This document shows positions 48,800-55,862 of a DNA stretch of 64,000 bases, one piece after another. Numbering within the stretch: position 1 is the first letter of the stretch; every line of letters starts with the position of its first letter. Below the pieces are notes generated by a model. The model searched no databases and had not been told where the DNA came from. It saw only the letters and a program-made list of their open reading frames with translations. Source of the DNA: a virus. The translations under genes and the position numbers were made by a program. The stretch covers positions 1 through 64,000 of IMG/VR virus record IMGVR_UViG_3300029911_000002; one strand, given 5' to 3'.

Positions 48800-49129
48800 A
48801 TGATTAAAGTTTATATTGCATCTCCTTATACAAAAGGAGATCCTGCAGTTAATGTCAAAACTCAAATTGATATGGCAGATGAATTAATAAATAAAGGATT
48901 TGCGCCATTCGTTCCATTATATTTCCATTTTCAACATATGCATCATCCCAGACCATATGAAGATTGGTTGAAATTAGATTTAGAATGGATAAAAAGTTGT
49001 GATTGTATATTAAGATTACCAGGAGAATCAAGCGGAGCAGATAAAGAAGTTGATTTTGCAACTAATAATGATACATTAGTATTTTTCTCAATGAAAGATT
49101 TATGTTTTTATTACGATATAGAATATTAA
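48800..49129 (+). CDS. Nucleoside 2-deoxyribosyltransferase-like (DUF1937/DUF4406) protein
   Basis: 109 residues. VYIASPYTKGDP (~4-15), MADELINKGFAPFVPLYFHF (~28-47), a D-L-E-W-I-K-S-C-D block (~65-73) and RLPGESSGADKEVDFA (~76-91) match the Rossmann-like family of nucleoside deoxyribosyltransferase relatives (Y-I-A-x-P; D ... LPG-S-x-G-x-x-x-E). Relatives cleave or swap N-glycosidic bonds of nucleosides or NAD-like compounds. Last gene before the non-coding region. Confidence 0.82.
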   Translation: MIKVYIASPYTKGDPAVNVKTQIDMADELINKGFAPFVPLYFHFQHMHHPRPYEDWLKLDLEWIKSCDCILRLPGESSGADKEVDFATNNDTLVFFSMKDLCFYYDIEY

Positions 49130-49181
49130 TTTATTGATATATAAATATTTAAAAAATATTTTAAAATTTAACACTAAAATA

Positions 49182-49212
49182 TTTGGTGATATGAAAACTT
49201 TTAGTAATTTTG
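49182..49212 (+). promoter_or_regulatory. Promoter cassette copy 1
   Basis: TTTG (49182-49185), 19 nt, TAATTTTG (49205-49212). Copies 2-10 follow at about 60-700-base intervals. The spacer of this one is divergent (GTGATATGAAAACTTTTAG). Confidence 0.7.
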
Positions 49213-49339
49213 CATCACAAACAAAAACAAATGTAATTATTTACAATCAAATCAACTAAGAAAAATAATAAATATCTTAGTTGATTTGATAATTTAATAA
49301 GAGGACTTGAAAAAAATTTCAAAACTTTAACATTAAATA

Positions 49340-49371
49340 TTTGGTGAAATGAAAACATTTTTATAATTTTA
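49340..49371 (+). promoter_or_regulatory. Promoter cassette copy 2
   Basis: TTTG (49340-49343), 20 nt, TAATTTTA (49364-49371; last base off consensus). Preceded by the shared block AAAACTTTAACATTAAATAT. Confidence 0.6.
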
Positions 49372-49446
49372 TTCTACAATAAAAAAACAAAAATTTTTAA
49401 GTAATAGTATTGAAAAAAAAAAACTTCAAAACTTTATCATTAAATA

Positions 49447-49478
49447 TTTGGTAAAACAAAAAACTTTTTGTAATTTTA
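49447..49478 (+). promoter_or_regulatory. Promoter cassette copy 3
   Basis: TTTG (49447-49450), 20 nt, TAATTTTA (49471-49478). Spacer is the standard one, with the palindrome ACAAAAAACTTTTTGT. Confidence 0.65.
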
Positions 49479-49496
49479 TTCTACAACAAAAAATAT

Positions 49497-49512
49497 CAAG
49501 TAAGAGTACTTG
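49497..49512. repeat. Recurrent hairpin CAAGTA-n4-TACTTG
   Basis: CAAGTA AGAG TACTTG. The same 6-bp stem recurs at 50818-50833, 51128-51143 and 51871-51886 with changing loops (GGAG, AGAG, AAAG). The first three precede the next promoter cassette by about 30 bases; the last has none after it. An A-run follows, not a T-run, so it is more likely an RNA-processing site than a plus-strand terminator. Confidence 0.6.
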
Positions 49513-49544
49513 AGAAAAAAAGTTCAAAACTTTAACATTAAATA

Positions 49545-49576
49545 TTTGGTAAAACAAAAAACTTTTTGTAATTTTG
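49545..49576 (+). promoter_or_regulatory. Promoter cassette copy 4
   Basis: TTTG (49545-49548), 20 nt, TAATTTTG (49569-49576); full consensus. Confidence 0.75.
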
Positions 49577-49653
49577 AACTACAACATCAAAAGAAAAGTA
49601 ATTATAAAAATTATATTTTAATTGAAAAAAAGTAGAAAAAACTTTCAAAAATA

Positions 49654-49685
49654 TTTGGTAAAACAAAAAACTTTTTGTAACTTTG
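49654..49685 (+). promoter_or_regulatory. Promoter cassette copy 5
   Basis: TTTG (49654-49657), 20 nt, TAACTTTG (49678-49685); full consensus. Confidence 0.75.
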
Positions 49686-49763
49686 AACTACAATTCAAAA
49701 AGAAATATAGTTTTAAAAAATTAAATTTCAATTGAAAAAAGTTCAAACTTTAACATTAAAATA

Positions 49764-49795
49764 TTTGGTAAAACAAAAAACTTTTTGTAACTTTG
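49764..49795 (+). promoter_or_regulatory. Promoter cassette copy 6
   Basis: TTTG (49764-49767), 20 nt, TAACTTTG (49788-49795); full consensus. Leads directly into RNA element copy 1. Confidence 0.75.
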
Positions 49796-49834
49796 AACTA
49801 CAATAAAAAACAAATCAAACTTCAGATTGAAAAA

Positions 49835-49904
49835 AATCTAATGGTACAAAAACCAACTCAAAGCTTGCGAGAGTATAGATAGTGCAAATGAACACACTTA
49901 GATT
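49835..49904 (+). ncRNA. 68-nt RNA element, copy 1
   Basis: AATCTAA (49835-49841) pairs with TTAGATT (49898-49904) as a 7-bp closing stem. Inside, CTC(A)AAGCTTGCGAG replaces the CCTT/AAGG hairpin of other copies, so the inner stem is kept with different bases; then GTG/CAC. About 40 nt downstream of promoter copy 6. Confidence 0.65.
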
Positions 49905-50119
49905 AATGTAATAATAATTTAGTAGTAAGGAAACAAACTTTAATCTTGAAAAAGTTTATAGTGAAACTTGAAAATAAATTTAATATTACAAAAGTAAATA
50001 TAGTAAGTTCAAACTTACTGTTTCTAATCTGTGAAGATAAAAAGGACTGAAAATGATTTGATTTTTATTTACTCTTGTAAACGTACTTGAGAAAAAATAG
50101 AAAATACTTTCAAAAATAT

Positions 50120-50151
50120 TTGGTAAAACAAAAAACTTTTTGTAAATTTAT
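50120..50151 (+). promoter_or_regulatory. Promoter cassette copy 7
   Basis: TTTG (50120-50123), 20 nt, TAAATTTA (50144-50151). Drives the ~600-nt segment holding the tRNA-like element at 50516. Confidence 0.65.
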
Positions 50152-50515
50152 TCTATAATAATTTAAATCAAAAAATCAGATTTAAACAAGAAATATCAGC
50201 GAGATTTGCGCTCTGAGTGTATATATTTATAAGAAAATATATATCAACCAGATGAATGAGAAGCTCATAGTGGTGAGTCAATGATAAGATTATAATCTTA
50301 AATAATCAATATTATCAAAGATAGACAGTCCATTGAAACAGATATATAAGACATGTAGAACTTATCTTGTTATAAATATACAAAGCAACCACACCGTGGA
50401 GATTGAATATTGGAATTAAATTTCGAATATGATAAAATCCTAATGTTAGATGAGACGTGACTAACTACTTTCATTCCACTACAAGGACTGATTATTGATT
50501 AAATTATAAAATGTT
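50152..50515 (+). ncRNA. Structured non-coding segment upstream of tRNA-like element
   Basis: No ORF. Contains ATATATTT/AAAATATAT and other short hairpins, AGATTATAATCT-like palindrome at ~50289 and a stretch richer in G/C (CAACCACACCGTGGAGATTG, ~50388-50407). Probably a stable RNA or precursor transcribed from promoter copy 7. Confidence 0.45.
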
Positions 50516-50607
50516 GGAGATAAGCACACAGGGTGCATCATTATTAGAATAATCTAATTTGAAGGGGCAAGTGTCAATGACACAAGGTTCAATTCCTTCT
50601 ATCTTCA
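50516..50607 (+). tRNA. Class-II-like tRNA with enlarged anticodon region
   Basis: Acceptor GGAGATA (50516-50522) with TATCTTC (50600-50606), one G-U; D-like stem GCAC/GTGC; long variable arm GTGTC/GACAC; T arm AAGG/CCTT around TTCAATT; discriminator A; no CCA. Between D and variable arms are 34 nt rather than about 18, holding ATTAGA/TCTAAT around ATAA. A normal 7-nt anticodon loop cannot be drawn. Total 92 nt, the size of tRNA-Ser/Leu. Confidence 0.5.
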
Positions 50608-50817
50608 CTATGAATATTGATTTCAACACTGAAAATCAGAACTTGTTCTGAAAGTAAGTTCCACTATTGATATTCATAACCAACAACAAGCGAGTTTTGG
50701 TTAAATAATAAATATTAAAAAATGTATATTAATTAATTGAAATCTCTTGAAAAAGAGCTGTTAATTTAAATAATATGATTTAATAACATTATTTAATCAA
50801 AATTCCTTGGATAAAAA

Positions 50818-50833
50818 CAAGTAGGAGTACTTG
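50818..50833. repeat. Recurrent hairpin CAAGTA-n4-TACTTG
   Basis: CAAGTA GGAG TACTTG, 30 bases before promoter cassette copy 8; same stem as at 49497. Confidence 0.6.
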
Positions 50834-50863
50834 AAAAATAGTTCAAACTTTAACATTAAAATA

Positions 50864-50895
50864 TTTGGTAAAACAAAAAACTTTTTGTAAATTTG
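50864..50895 (+). promoter_or_regulatory. Promoter cassette copy 8
   Basis: TTTG (50864-50867), 20 nt, TAAATTTG (50888-50895); full consensus. Confidence 0.75.
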
Positions 50896-50938
50896 AACTA
50901 CAATAAAAAAGAAAATCATAATTCAGATTTAATAGATA

Positions 50939-51007
50939 ATCTAATGGGATAAAAACCACCTTGAAGCTTGCAAAAGGAAAGATAGTGCAATTAAACACTC
51001 TTAGATT
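50939..51007 (+). ncRNA. 68-nt RNA element, copy 2
   Basis: Closing stem AATCTAA (50939-50945) / TTAGATT (51001-51007); inner CCTT-GAAGCTTGCAA-AAGG hairpin and AGTG/CACT. 40 nt after promoter copy 8. Confidence 0.68.
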
Positions 51008-51127
51008 GATAATGATAATAATCGTAAGATTATTAAATTACAAGAATAAATATGATAAATGAAAATTTATTTTTTCTAAGCTGAGAAGCTAAAAGAACTG
51101 ATAAAAGATTTTTTTTAATACTCATTT

Positions 51128-51143
51128 CAAGTAAGAGTACTTG
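51128..51143. repeat. Recurrent hairpin CAAGTA-n4-TACTTG
   Basis: CAAGTA AGAG TACTTG, between RNA element copy 2 and promoter copy 9. Confidence 0.6.
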
Positions 51144-51171
51144 AAAAAAATGTAGAAAAAATTCAAAAATA

Positions 51172-51203
51172 TTTGGTAAAACAAAAAACTTTTTGTAATT
51201 TTG
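51172..51203 (+). promoter_or_regulatory. Promoter cassette copy 9
   Basis: TTTG (51172-51175), 20 nt, TAATTTTG (51196-51203); full consensus. Only ~110 bases separate it from copy 10, with no recognised RNA element between. Confidence 0.75.
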
Positions 51204-51318
51204 TACTTAATAAATAATAATCATCTAATTGAAACTAGTTTATTGCTTCCATGTGATACTTCAATTTATGATTAGTAAGATTATTATTAATTTAAAAAAG
51301 TATAAAAATTCAAAAATA

Positions 51319-51350
51319 TTTGGTAAAACAAAAAACTTTTTGTAAATTTG
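51319..51350 (+). promoter_or_regulatory. Promoter cassette copy 10
   Basis: TTTG (51319-51322), 20 nt, TAAATTTG (51343-51350); full consensus. Precedes four tandem RNA elements (copies 3-6). Confidence 0.75.
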
Positions 51351-51395
51351 GACTACAATAATGAAACAAATCAAATTTCAGATTGAAGCAATAAA

Positions 51396-51469
51396 AATAT
51401 AATGGTACAAAAACCACCTTGAAGCTTGCAAAAGGAGATAGTGCAAATGAACACAACTTATATATTAAG
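51396..51469 (+). ncRNA. 68-nt RNA element, copy 3
   Basis: Same inner sequence as copy 2 (CCTTGAAGCTTGCAAAAGG). The closing stem is AATATAA with TTATAT(ATT): relative to the other copies C became A on one side and G became T on the other, a compensatory change that supports the stem. Confidence 0.65.
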
Positions 51470-51489
51470 TATCTTGCTGAAACAATTAA

Positions 51490-51558
51490 AATCTAATGGG
51501 ATAGAAACCACCTTGAAGCTTGCAAAAGGAGATAGTGCAATTAAACACACTTAGATAT
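51490..51558 (+). ncRNA. 68-nt RNA element, copy 4
   Basis: AATCTAA (51490-51496) / TTAGAT(A)TT at 51551; inner hairpin as in copy 2. Copies 4 and 5 differ by only a few bases. Confidence 0.66.
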
Positions 51559-51582
51559 TAAATATTGTATAAGTAACTAAAA

Positions 51583-51652
51583 AATCTAATGGGATAGAAA
51601 CCACCTTGAAGCTTGCAAAAGGAGATAGTGCAATTAAACACACTTAGATATT
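51583..51652 (+). ncRNA. 68-nt RNA element, copy 5
   Basis: AATCTAA (51583-51589) / TTAGAT(A)TT at 51644; inner CCTT/AAGG hairpin intact. Confidence 0.66.
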
Positions 51653-51677
51653 AATGAAATTGAAAAAGTAATAAAAA

Positions 51678-51725
51678 TAATCAAAGGCAATAGCCACCTT
51701 GAAGCTTGCAAAAGGAGAGATTAAT
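51678..51725 (+). ncRNA. RNA element copy 6, partial
   Basis: Only the inner part (GCCACCTTGAAGCTTGCAAAAGGAG) remains; the closing stem and the GTGCAA...CAC segment are missing. Degenerate copy at the end of the tandem. Confidence 0.5.
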
Positions 51726-51870
51726 ATTACAAAAGTAAATATTGCAAAAGTAATAAAAATTCAAGGATTTATATTACAAGAGTAGATATAATGAACATAA
51801 CCAAATGTTTATTGTTCCAATGATAAAGTTCTGTGAAGAACAAAGGACTGAAATAGATTTGTGACATTTT

Positions 51871-51886
51871 CAAGTAAAAGTACTTG
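51871..51886. repeat. Recurrent hairpin CAAGTA-n4-TACTTG
   Basis: CAAGTA AAAG TACTTG at the end of the tandem RNA-element unit, preceded by the recurring motif AAAGGACTGAAA (also at ~50041). Confidence 0.6.
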
Positions 51887-52059
51887 AACTTTTAAAACAA
51901 CATGAATTAATATAAAATTATGTAGGTTGAAATTCCAGGAAAGTGGATCAATAATGAGCAGAAAGTTAATGTCTTTCTATCGCTTTTGTTAAGTCTTATT
52001 TAAAATTCTTCTATATTAATTCTGTTGTTTTTTTAAAGCGTTCTTTGTAAAATTGAAAA

Positions 52060-52945
52060 TATTTGGCTGTCTGTAGTCATAAATAAACTACGAAAGTAGT
52101 ATAAAGTGAGTTATAGTTGTTTCTATAACTTGCGGTATTAAATGTGCAGTTGATTTTATTTTTTCGGAAATAAAATTAATTGTAAACAATAATACTTGAG
52201 CAGACAATCAGGATATCATTAAACCTTGATTATCGAGGGTAACACTGTAGAGAAAGTGGTTTAATGCAAAGGCTATGTGGGTAGTCTGAGTGAGATGGGA
52301 ACATCAATAAGAATAACCTGAAGGATTATTGCAAGAAATACGATTTCCAGTTGTGTAATTGCGTTATCCAATATAAAAGTTGACTTAAAACCGAAAGGTA
52401 AATTAGATTGTAATACAATGTACAGGTGGTGCTGTAATTAAGGTTACCTTAACATTACCAAGTGTTACGAGAGTATCTTAGTTGACTTAAAATATGGAGG
52501 TAGGGATATCTCAGAGAGTAGTTTAGTATAGCTCAGTTCAAAAGATTGAGAAGCTGGTTGTCGAACCACTACTTTCATCATCCACAAAACAAACTTTAAC
52601 TGCAAATTTAATGCAAATTAAAATAAACAAATAAAGGAAAAGAGTTCGACTGTTGTTAGTGATAGGTGACTACTAGTTATGAGAAGCAATTCGTCGTAGC
52701 CGTGAAAGACCCCAAGTCCAACATGATTTTTAAGAAAGTTCTCTAAATCCGCAAGATTTAATCTGGAAGGCATTCTAGATGAGTAATGATTATTAAGAGA
52801 GTAATTAACAACAAAAGGAGTGGTGAATCTAATTGACCGTCATTGGAGGAGTACCAATTCAAAAGATTGGTGGAAAAGAAGCAGAAAAAATAATAGTTTC
52901 TAAAGTTCTTCTCTATAATGCTGTATTCTCAAGCAATATAAAATA
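52060..52945 (+). ncRNA. Large structured RNA, about 890 nt
   Basis: No ORF and a richer base composition than the surroundings. Strong local folds: ACTAC-GAAA-GTAGT (52087-52100, GNRA loop), AGTTATAG/CTATAACT (52109-52130), ATTTTATTT/AAATAAAAT (52153-52176), long-range CATTAAACC (52217-52225) / GGTTTAATG (52258-52266), GAGAGTAGT/ACTACTTTC (52514-52576), and two hairpins with the same TTCAAAAGA loop but different stems: CTCAG/TTGAG (52532-52550) and ACCAA/TTGGT (52853-52871). Ends at a perfect terminator. Size and phage/tRNA-like context recall GOLLD or ROOL RNAs, but I cannot confirm either. Confidence 0.7.
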
Positions 52946-52984
52946 AAAATCCTATCTAATTGAAAAATTAGATAGGATTTTTTA
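52946..52984. terminator. Strong bidirectional terminator
   Basis: AAAATCCTATCTAATT (52946-52961) pairs perfectly over 16 bp with AATTAGATAGGATTTT (52966-52981) around GAAA, then T-run. Ends the non-coding region and faces the minus-strand array. Confidence 0.92.
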
Positions 52985-53030
52985 TTTATAAGCTATTTCA
53001 CTTATAAATACACTTTATAAGTTATTTCAC

Positions 53031-53342
53031 TTATAAATTGAATTTGTTTGCATCTTGTTTTAATTTATAATCTTTCATAAATTCTTCAACTTCGTCGTCA
53101 ATAACTATATATTCTCTGTTTTTTAAACATAATCTATCATCCACGTACTTTCCTTTTTGATCTAGATACACTCCAACATCACCATTACAGGAACCAAATG
53201 GATGAGTAAGAGTACCAGTTAAATACTCATCATCCTCTTTAAATTTGATTTTAGTGCCTACTGGATATTTAGATCTACCTGCTAATATAACATCATCATC
53301 TAACATTGTAAATTGATGCTCATTAAATTTTAGTATTTTCAT
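53031..53342 (-). CDS. Leader/KFN-tail protein
   Basis: 103 residues from ATG 53342 (MKILKFNEHQF); the longer ORF start overlaps the upstream gene. SH3-like middle (GTKIKFKEDDEYLTGTLTHP), tail KQDANKFNL. Last gene of the five-gene array 53031-55125. Confidence 0.75.
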   Translation of the reverse strand: MKILKFNEHQFTMLDDDVILAGRSKYPVGTKIKFKEDDEYLTGTLTHPFGSCNGDVGVYLDQKGKYVDDRLCLKNREYIVIDDEVEEFMKDYKLKQDANKFNL

Positions 53343-53346
53343 ATTA

Positions 53347-53796
53347 CTATATATTAAATTTTTTAGCATTAAATATATCAGGATGATTTATCTCTAACCA
53401 TTTGTTATATTCATCTAAATTGTTATAAGGTAGGTTATTACCTTCACATACTAATATTTCTAATGTCTCTGGTAATAATGGTAACTCAGATAAATTATTA
53501 TTACTACAATTTAATGTCTTTAATGAATATGGTAATGTCGGCAATTCTTTTAAATTATTAGAATAGCAAAATATTTTTTTTATTGAGTGCGGTAAAGTAG
53601 GTAACTCACGCAAAACATTATTAAAACAAGATAATATCTCTAATGTCTCTGGTAATGTTGGCAATTCTTTTAAATTATTATTATAGCAATATAATTCTGT
53701 TGTTGTATCTGGAATATTTGATATTATAAATAATCCTTTATCATTTAATGTCAATACATTATCCATTATATGTTCAAATGTTTTTATATATTTCAT
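53347..53796 (-). CDS. Leucine-rich-repeat leader/KFN-tail protein
   Basis: 149 residues: MKYIKTFEH leader, five 20-residue LPxLP repeats (each ~L-x-E-L-P-T-L-P-x-S-L-K-x-L-x-C-x-N-N), then LPYNNLDEYNKWLEIN and tail NAKKFNI. Closest relative in the window is 41455; the two share the LPYN-L cap and ends but differ in repeats. Confidence 0.85.
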   Translation of the reverse strand: MKYIKTFEHIMDNVLTLNDKGLFIISNIPDTTTELYCYNNNLKELPTLPETLEILSCFNNVLRELPTLPHSIKKIFCYSNNLKELPTLPYSLKTLNCSNNNLSELPLLPETLEILVCEGNNLPYNNLDEYNKWLEINHPDIFNAKKFNI

Positions 53797-54365
53797 ATAT
53801 TAAATTTATTTGTATTTTTAACCATTAAATAATTTGAATATTCTTCTGGATATTCTTCTATAATTTCTTTTCTATATGCAGGAGGTAAATAATCTATAAA
53901 TGTATGGTCAATATCATCAGTTATATTCCAATCTGCTCCATTTTCAATTAAAAACTTAGTTATTTTTAATGCTTTTTTATCTCTATAATTATAATTAGAA
54001 TTCACAATTAATGCAGTTTCACTATTATTATTTATTTTATTTATATCTGCTCCTGCTGTTATTAAATCTTGAATCATTTCTTCTTTTTTATTTCGTACTA
54101 CTAATATCAATGGAGTATTTCCAAAATTATCAGTAGTATTAACATCAGCTCCTGAATCAATTAAAATTTTAAATATTTGATATAACCCATACCTTATAGT
54201 GATTATTAAAGGAGTATCTCCATTACTATTTTTAATATTAAGATTTATATTTGGGATTTTAGATATCAATTCTTTAATTTTAGGTGAATCAATTTCATAA
54301 ATATATTTAAATATATCTTTTTCATCATAAAATTTTGTTAATTCAAATTGTTTTATATATTTCAT
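53793..54365 (-). CDS. Ankyrin-repeat leader/KFN-tail protein
   Basis: 190 residues, longest of the group: MKYIKQFEL leader, four ankyrin repeats (GDTPLIITIRYGLYQIFKIL; GNTPLILVVRNKKEEMIQDL; SETALIVNSNY; GADWN), tail VKNTNKFNI. Confidence 0.83.
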   Translation of the reverse strand: MKYIKQFELTKFYDEKDIFKYIYEIDSPKIKELISKIPNINLNIKNSNGDTPLIITIRYGLYQIFKILIDSGADVNTTDNFGNTPLILVVRNKKEEMIQDLITAGADINKINNNSETALIVNSNYNYRDKKALKITKFLIENGADWNITDDIDHTFIDYLPPAYRKEIIEEYPEEYSNYLMVKNTNKFNI

Positions 54366-54685
54366 AAGTTAAATTTATTTGCTTGTAATTCTAATTCTAA
54401 TTCTTCTTTAGTTCTAGCATATTTTTCAACATCACTTGAATTTAACTCTATATGATAAACATAATATTTTCCTTTTTTATCAAAACATTCAATTAGTTCA
54501 TCTGGTACATATTCATATCCAAACTTAATCCAAATAGGATTGGTTCCTCTTATATCAATAATTTTACAAATATTATTTTTAAAAAAAACTGATATCCCTT
54601 GGTTTCTAGGTTCAAAGTTAATTATAGCATAATCTCCTTTTTTTATATCTCTATTTAATCTTTCAAATGTTTTTAAATATTTCAT
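54362..54685 (-). CDS. Leader/KFN-tail protein
   Basis: 107 residues: MKYLKTFER leader, SH3-like middle (DIKKGDYAIINFEPRNQGIS), YARTKEELE segment, tail LQANKFNL; the same architecture as 33960 and 34307, 20 kb away. Confidence 0.76.
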   Translation of the reverse strand: MKYLKTFERLNRDIKKGDYAIINFEPRNQGISVFFKNNICKIIDIRGTNPIWIKFGYEYVPDELIECFDKKGKYYVYHIELNSSDVEKYARTKEELELELQANKFNL

Positions 54686-55125
54686 ATGTTAAATTTATCA
54701 GTATTTTTATTAAGTTTAAGTTCTTTAACTATTTCTGGATATTTTTTATCAAGCCATTTTTTCAATTTATCATCTGTAATTAAATCATAAAATGTTTCAC
54801 CTTTATATTTTATATTATAATCAATTCCGTTATCTAATAATAATTGAATCATTTTCTTTTTTTCATATATATCTCCTTCACCTGTTATAACAAAAAATAA
54901 AACTGTTTGATATTTTAATATGTCATTTAATTTATCAATATAATCAGGTAATAAATATATAAATCTTTTAAGATTACCATCATAAGCGGATTGCATCAGG
55001 GCATTATAACCCATTCGTATACCCATTCGTATTAAATCATTTTCTACTGCTGAATTCCACATATCTAAATCATGAGATTTAAATACGTTAGTAAACCTAT
55101 TTTCAAATGTTTTTAAATATTTCAT
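54682..55125 (-). CDS. Ankyrin-like leader/KFN-tail protein
   Basis: 147 residues: MKYLKTFEN leader, degenerate ankyrin-like helices (GYNALMQSAYDGNLKRFIYL), ends NKNTDKFNI. First gene of the array. Confidence 0.77.
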   Translation of the reverse strand: MKYLKTFENRFTNVFKSHDLDMWNSAVENDLIRMGIRMGYNALMQSAYDGNLKRFIYLLPDYIDKLNDILKYQTVLFFVITGEGDIYEKKKMIQLLLDNGIDYNIKYKGETFYDLITDDKLKKWLDKKYPEIVKELKLNKNTDKFNI

Positions 55126-55209
55126 GTAACTATATATTAAATTAAGTTATTAAAAAATAAAAATAAGAATATTTTATATTAATAATAATAATCATTGAAT
55201 TATATTTAT

Positions 55210-55217
55210 TATCTTTG
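55210..55217 (+). promoter_or_regulatory. Promoter -7 box
   Basis: TATCTTTG 23 bases before ATG 55240; -33 region is A/T-rich without TTTG. Confidence 0.45.
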
Positions 55218-55239
55218 TATTCTAAATAATATAAATATT

Positions 55240-55572
55240 ATGAATGTAACAGATGTAATGTTAAATGTTATTTCTTTATTTGATAAAGAAGACAAAGTAA
55301 ATTCAGATTATTATCATAATGGTAGTGAAACTGGACCAATATTAGAATATGATGTTAGTTATGATAATGTTATTGAAGCTACATATGGATGGAATGATTA
55401 TGAAGAAGGAGAAACTACACAAATAAAAATTTATTTCACAACAGATGATATAAAAGTAGAAAAAAATATCTCTGGTTCAAGTGTGATGTGTGATGACCCA
55501 TATGATGAAGATTCGAATTTTGTATTTTCAAATGAGATAGATTTTATAACTTGGTTAAAAGAAGAAATCTAA
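55240..55572 (+). CDS. Hypothetical acidic protein, 110 aa
   Basis: Start at 55240 (MNVTDVMLNVISLF), because the in-frame ATG at 55195 lies upstream of the promoter box. Very acidic, with YGWNDYEEGETTQIKIYF in the middle. Function unknown. Confidence 0.7.
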   Translation: MNVTDVMLNVISLFDKEDKVNSDYYHNGSETGPILEYDVSYDNVIEATYGWNDYEEGETTQIKIYFTTDDIKVEKNISGSSVMCDDPYDEDSNFVFSNEIDFITWLKEEI

Positions 55573-55862
55573 TGAATTACGATGAAACATTTGCTAAAAG
55601 AGATAAATTAATAATCAAAGCAGATTCTATAACAGAAAATTATTTAGAACTTGCTACAGAATTATTAGAAAAATCTAATAATTTTTTACATACTTCTAGA
55701 ATAACTCACACTGATATTGATTCTGATGGCATAACATTTGAATTTTGGATAAATGATTATGATTTTCCTCAAGGAAAACGTCAAATTCTTATAACTAAAG
55801 AAATTTTAGATAAAAATATTAATTCTTTTTTAAGAAAGAAAAAACTAAAATTATTAAAATGA
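55572..55862 (+). CDS. Hypothetical RK-tail protein, 96 aa
   Basis: Start at 55572 (MNYDETFAKRDKLI), overlapping the upstream stop by one base. Helical start, beta end (GITFEFWINDYDFPQGKRQI), tail FLRKKKLKLLK. The RK-tail group thus also occurs 25 kb away from the main array. Confidence 0.7.
   Translation: MNYDETFAKRDKLIIKADSITENYLELATELLEKSNNFLHTSRITHTDIDSDGITFEFWINDYDFPQGKRQILITKEILDKNINSFLRKKKLKLLK

Noticed and set aside
49885-49910. Short ORF in RNA element copy 1 (AGTGCAAATGAACACAC)
   Set aside because: The ATG is ATT in copies 2, 4 and 5, so a peptide is not conserved.
52501-52577. tRNA at the end of the large RNA (acceptor-like GAGAGTA/TACTTTC, TAGCTCAG motif)
   Set aside because: The T loop does not fit (TGTCGA with a 4-bp stem), there is no room for a D arm, and the anticodon-like loop has 9 nt; the stems are better read as part of the large structured RNA.
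49182-52945. CRISPR array from regularly repeated blocks
   Set aside because: Repeats are promoter-like and RNA-like elements at irregular spacing (about 60 to 700 bases), with no unique 30-40-nt spacers and no cas genes.
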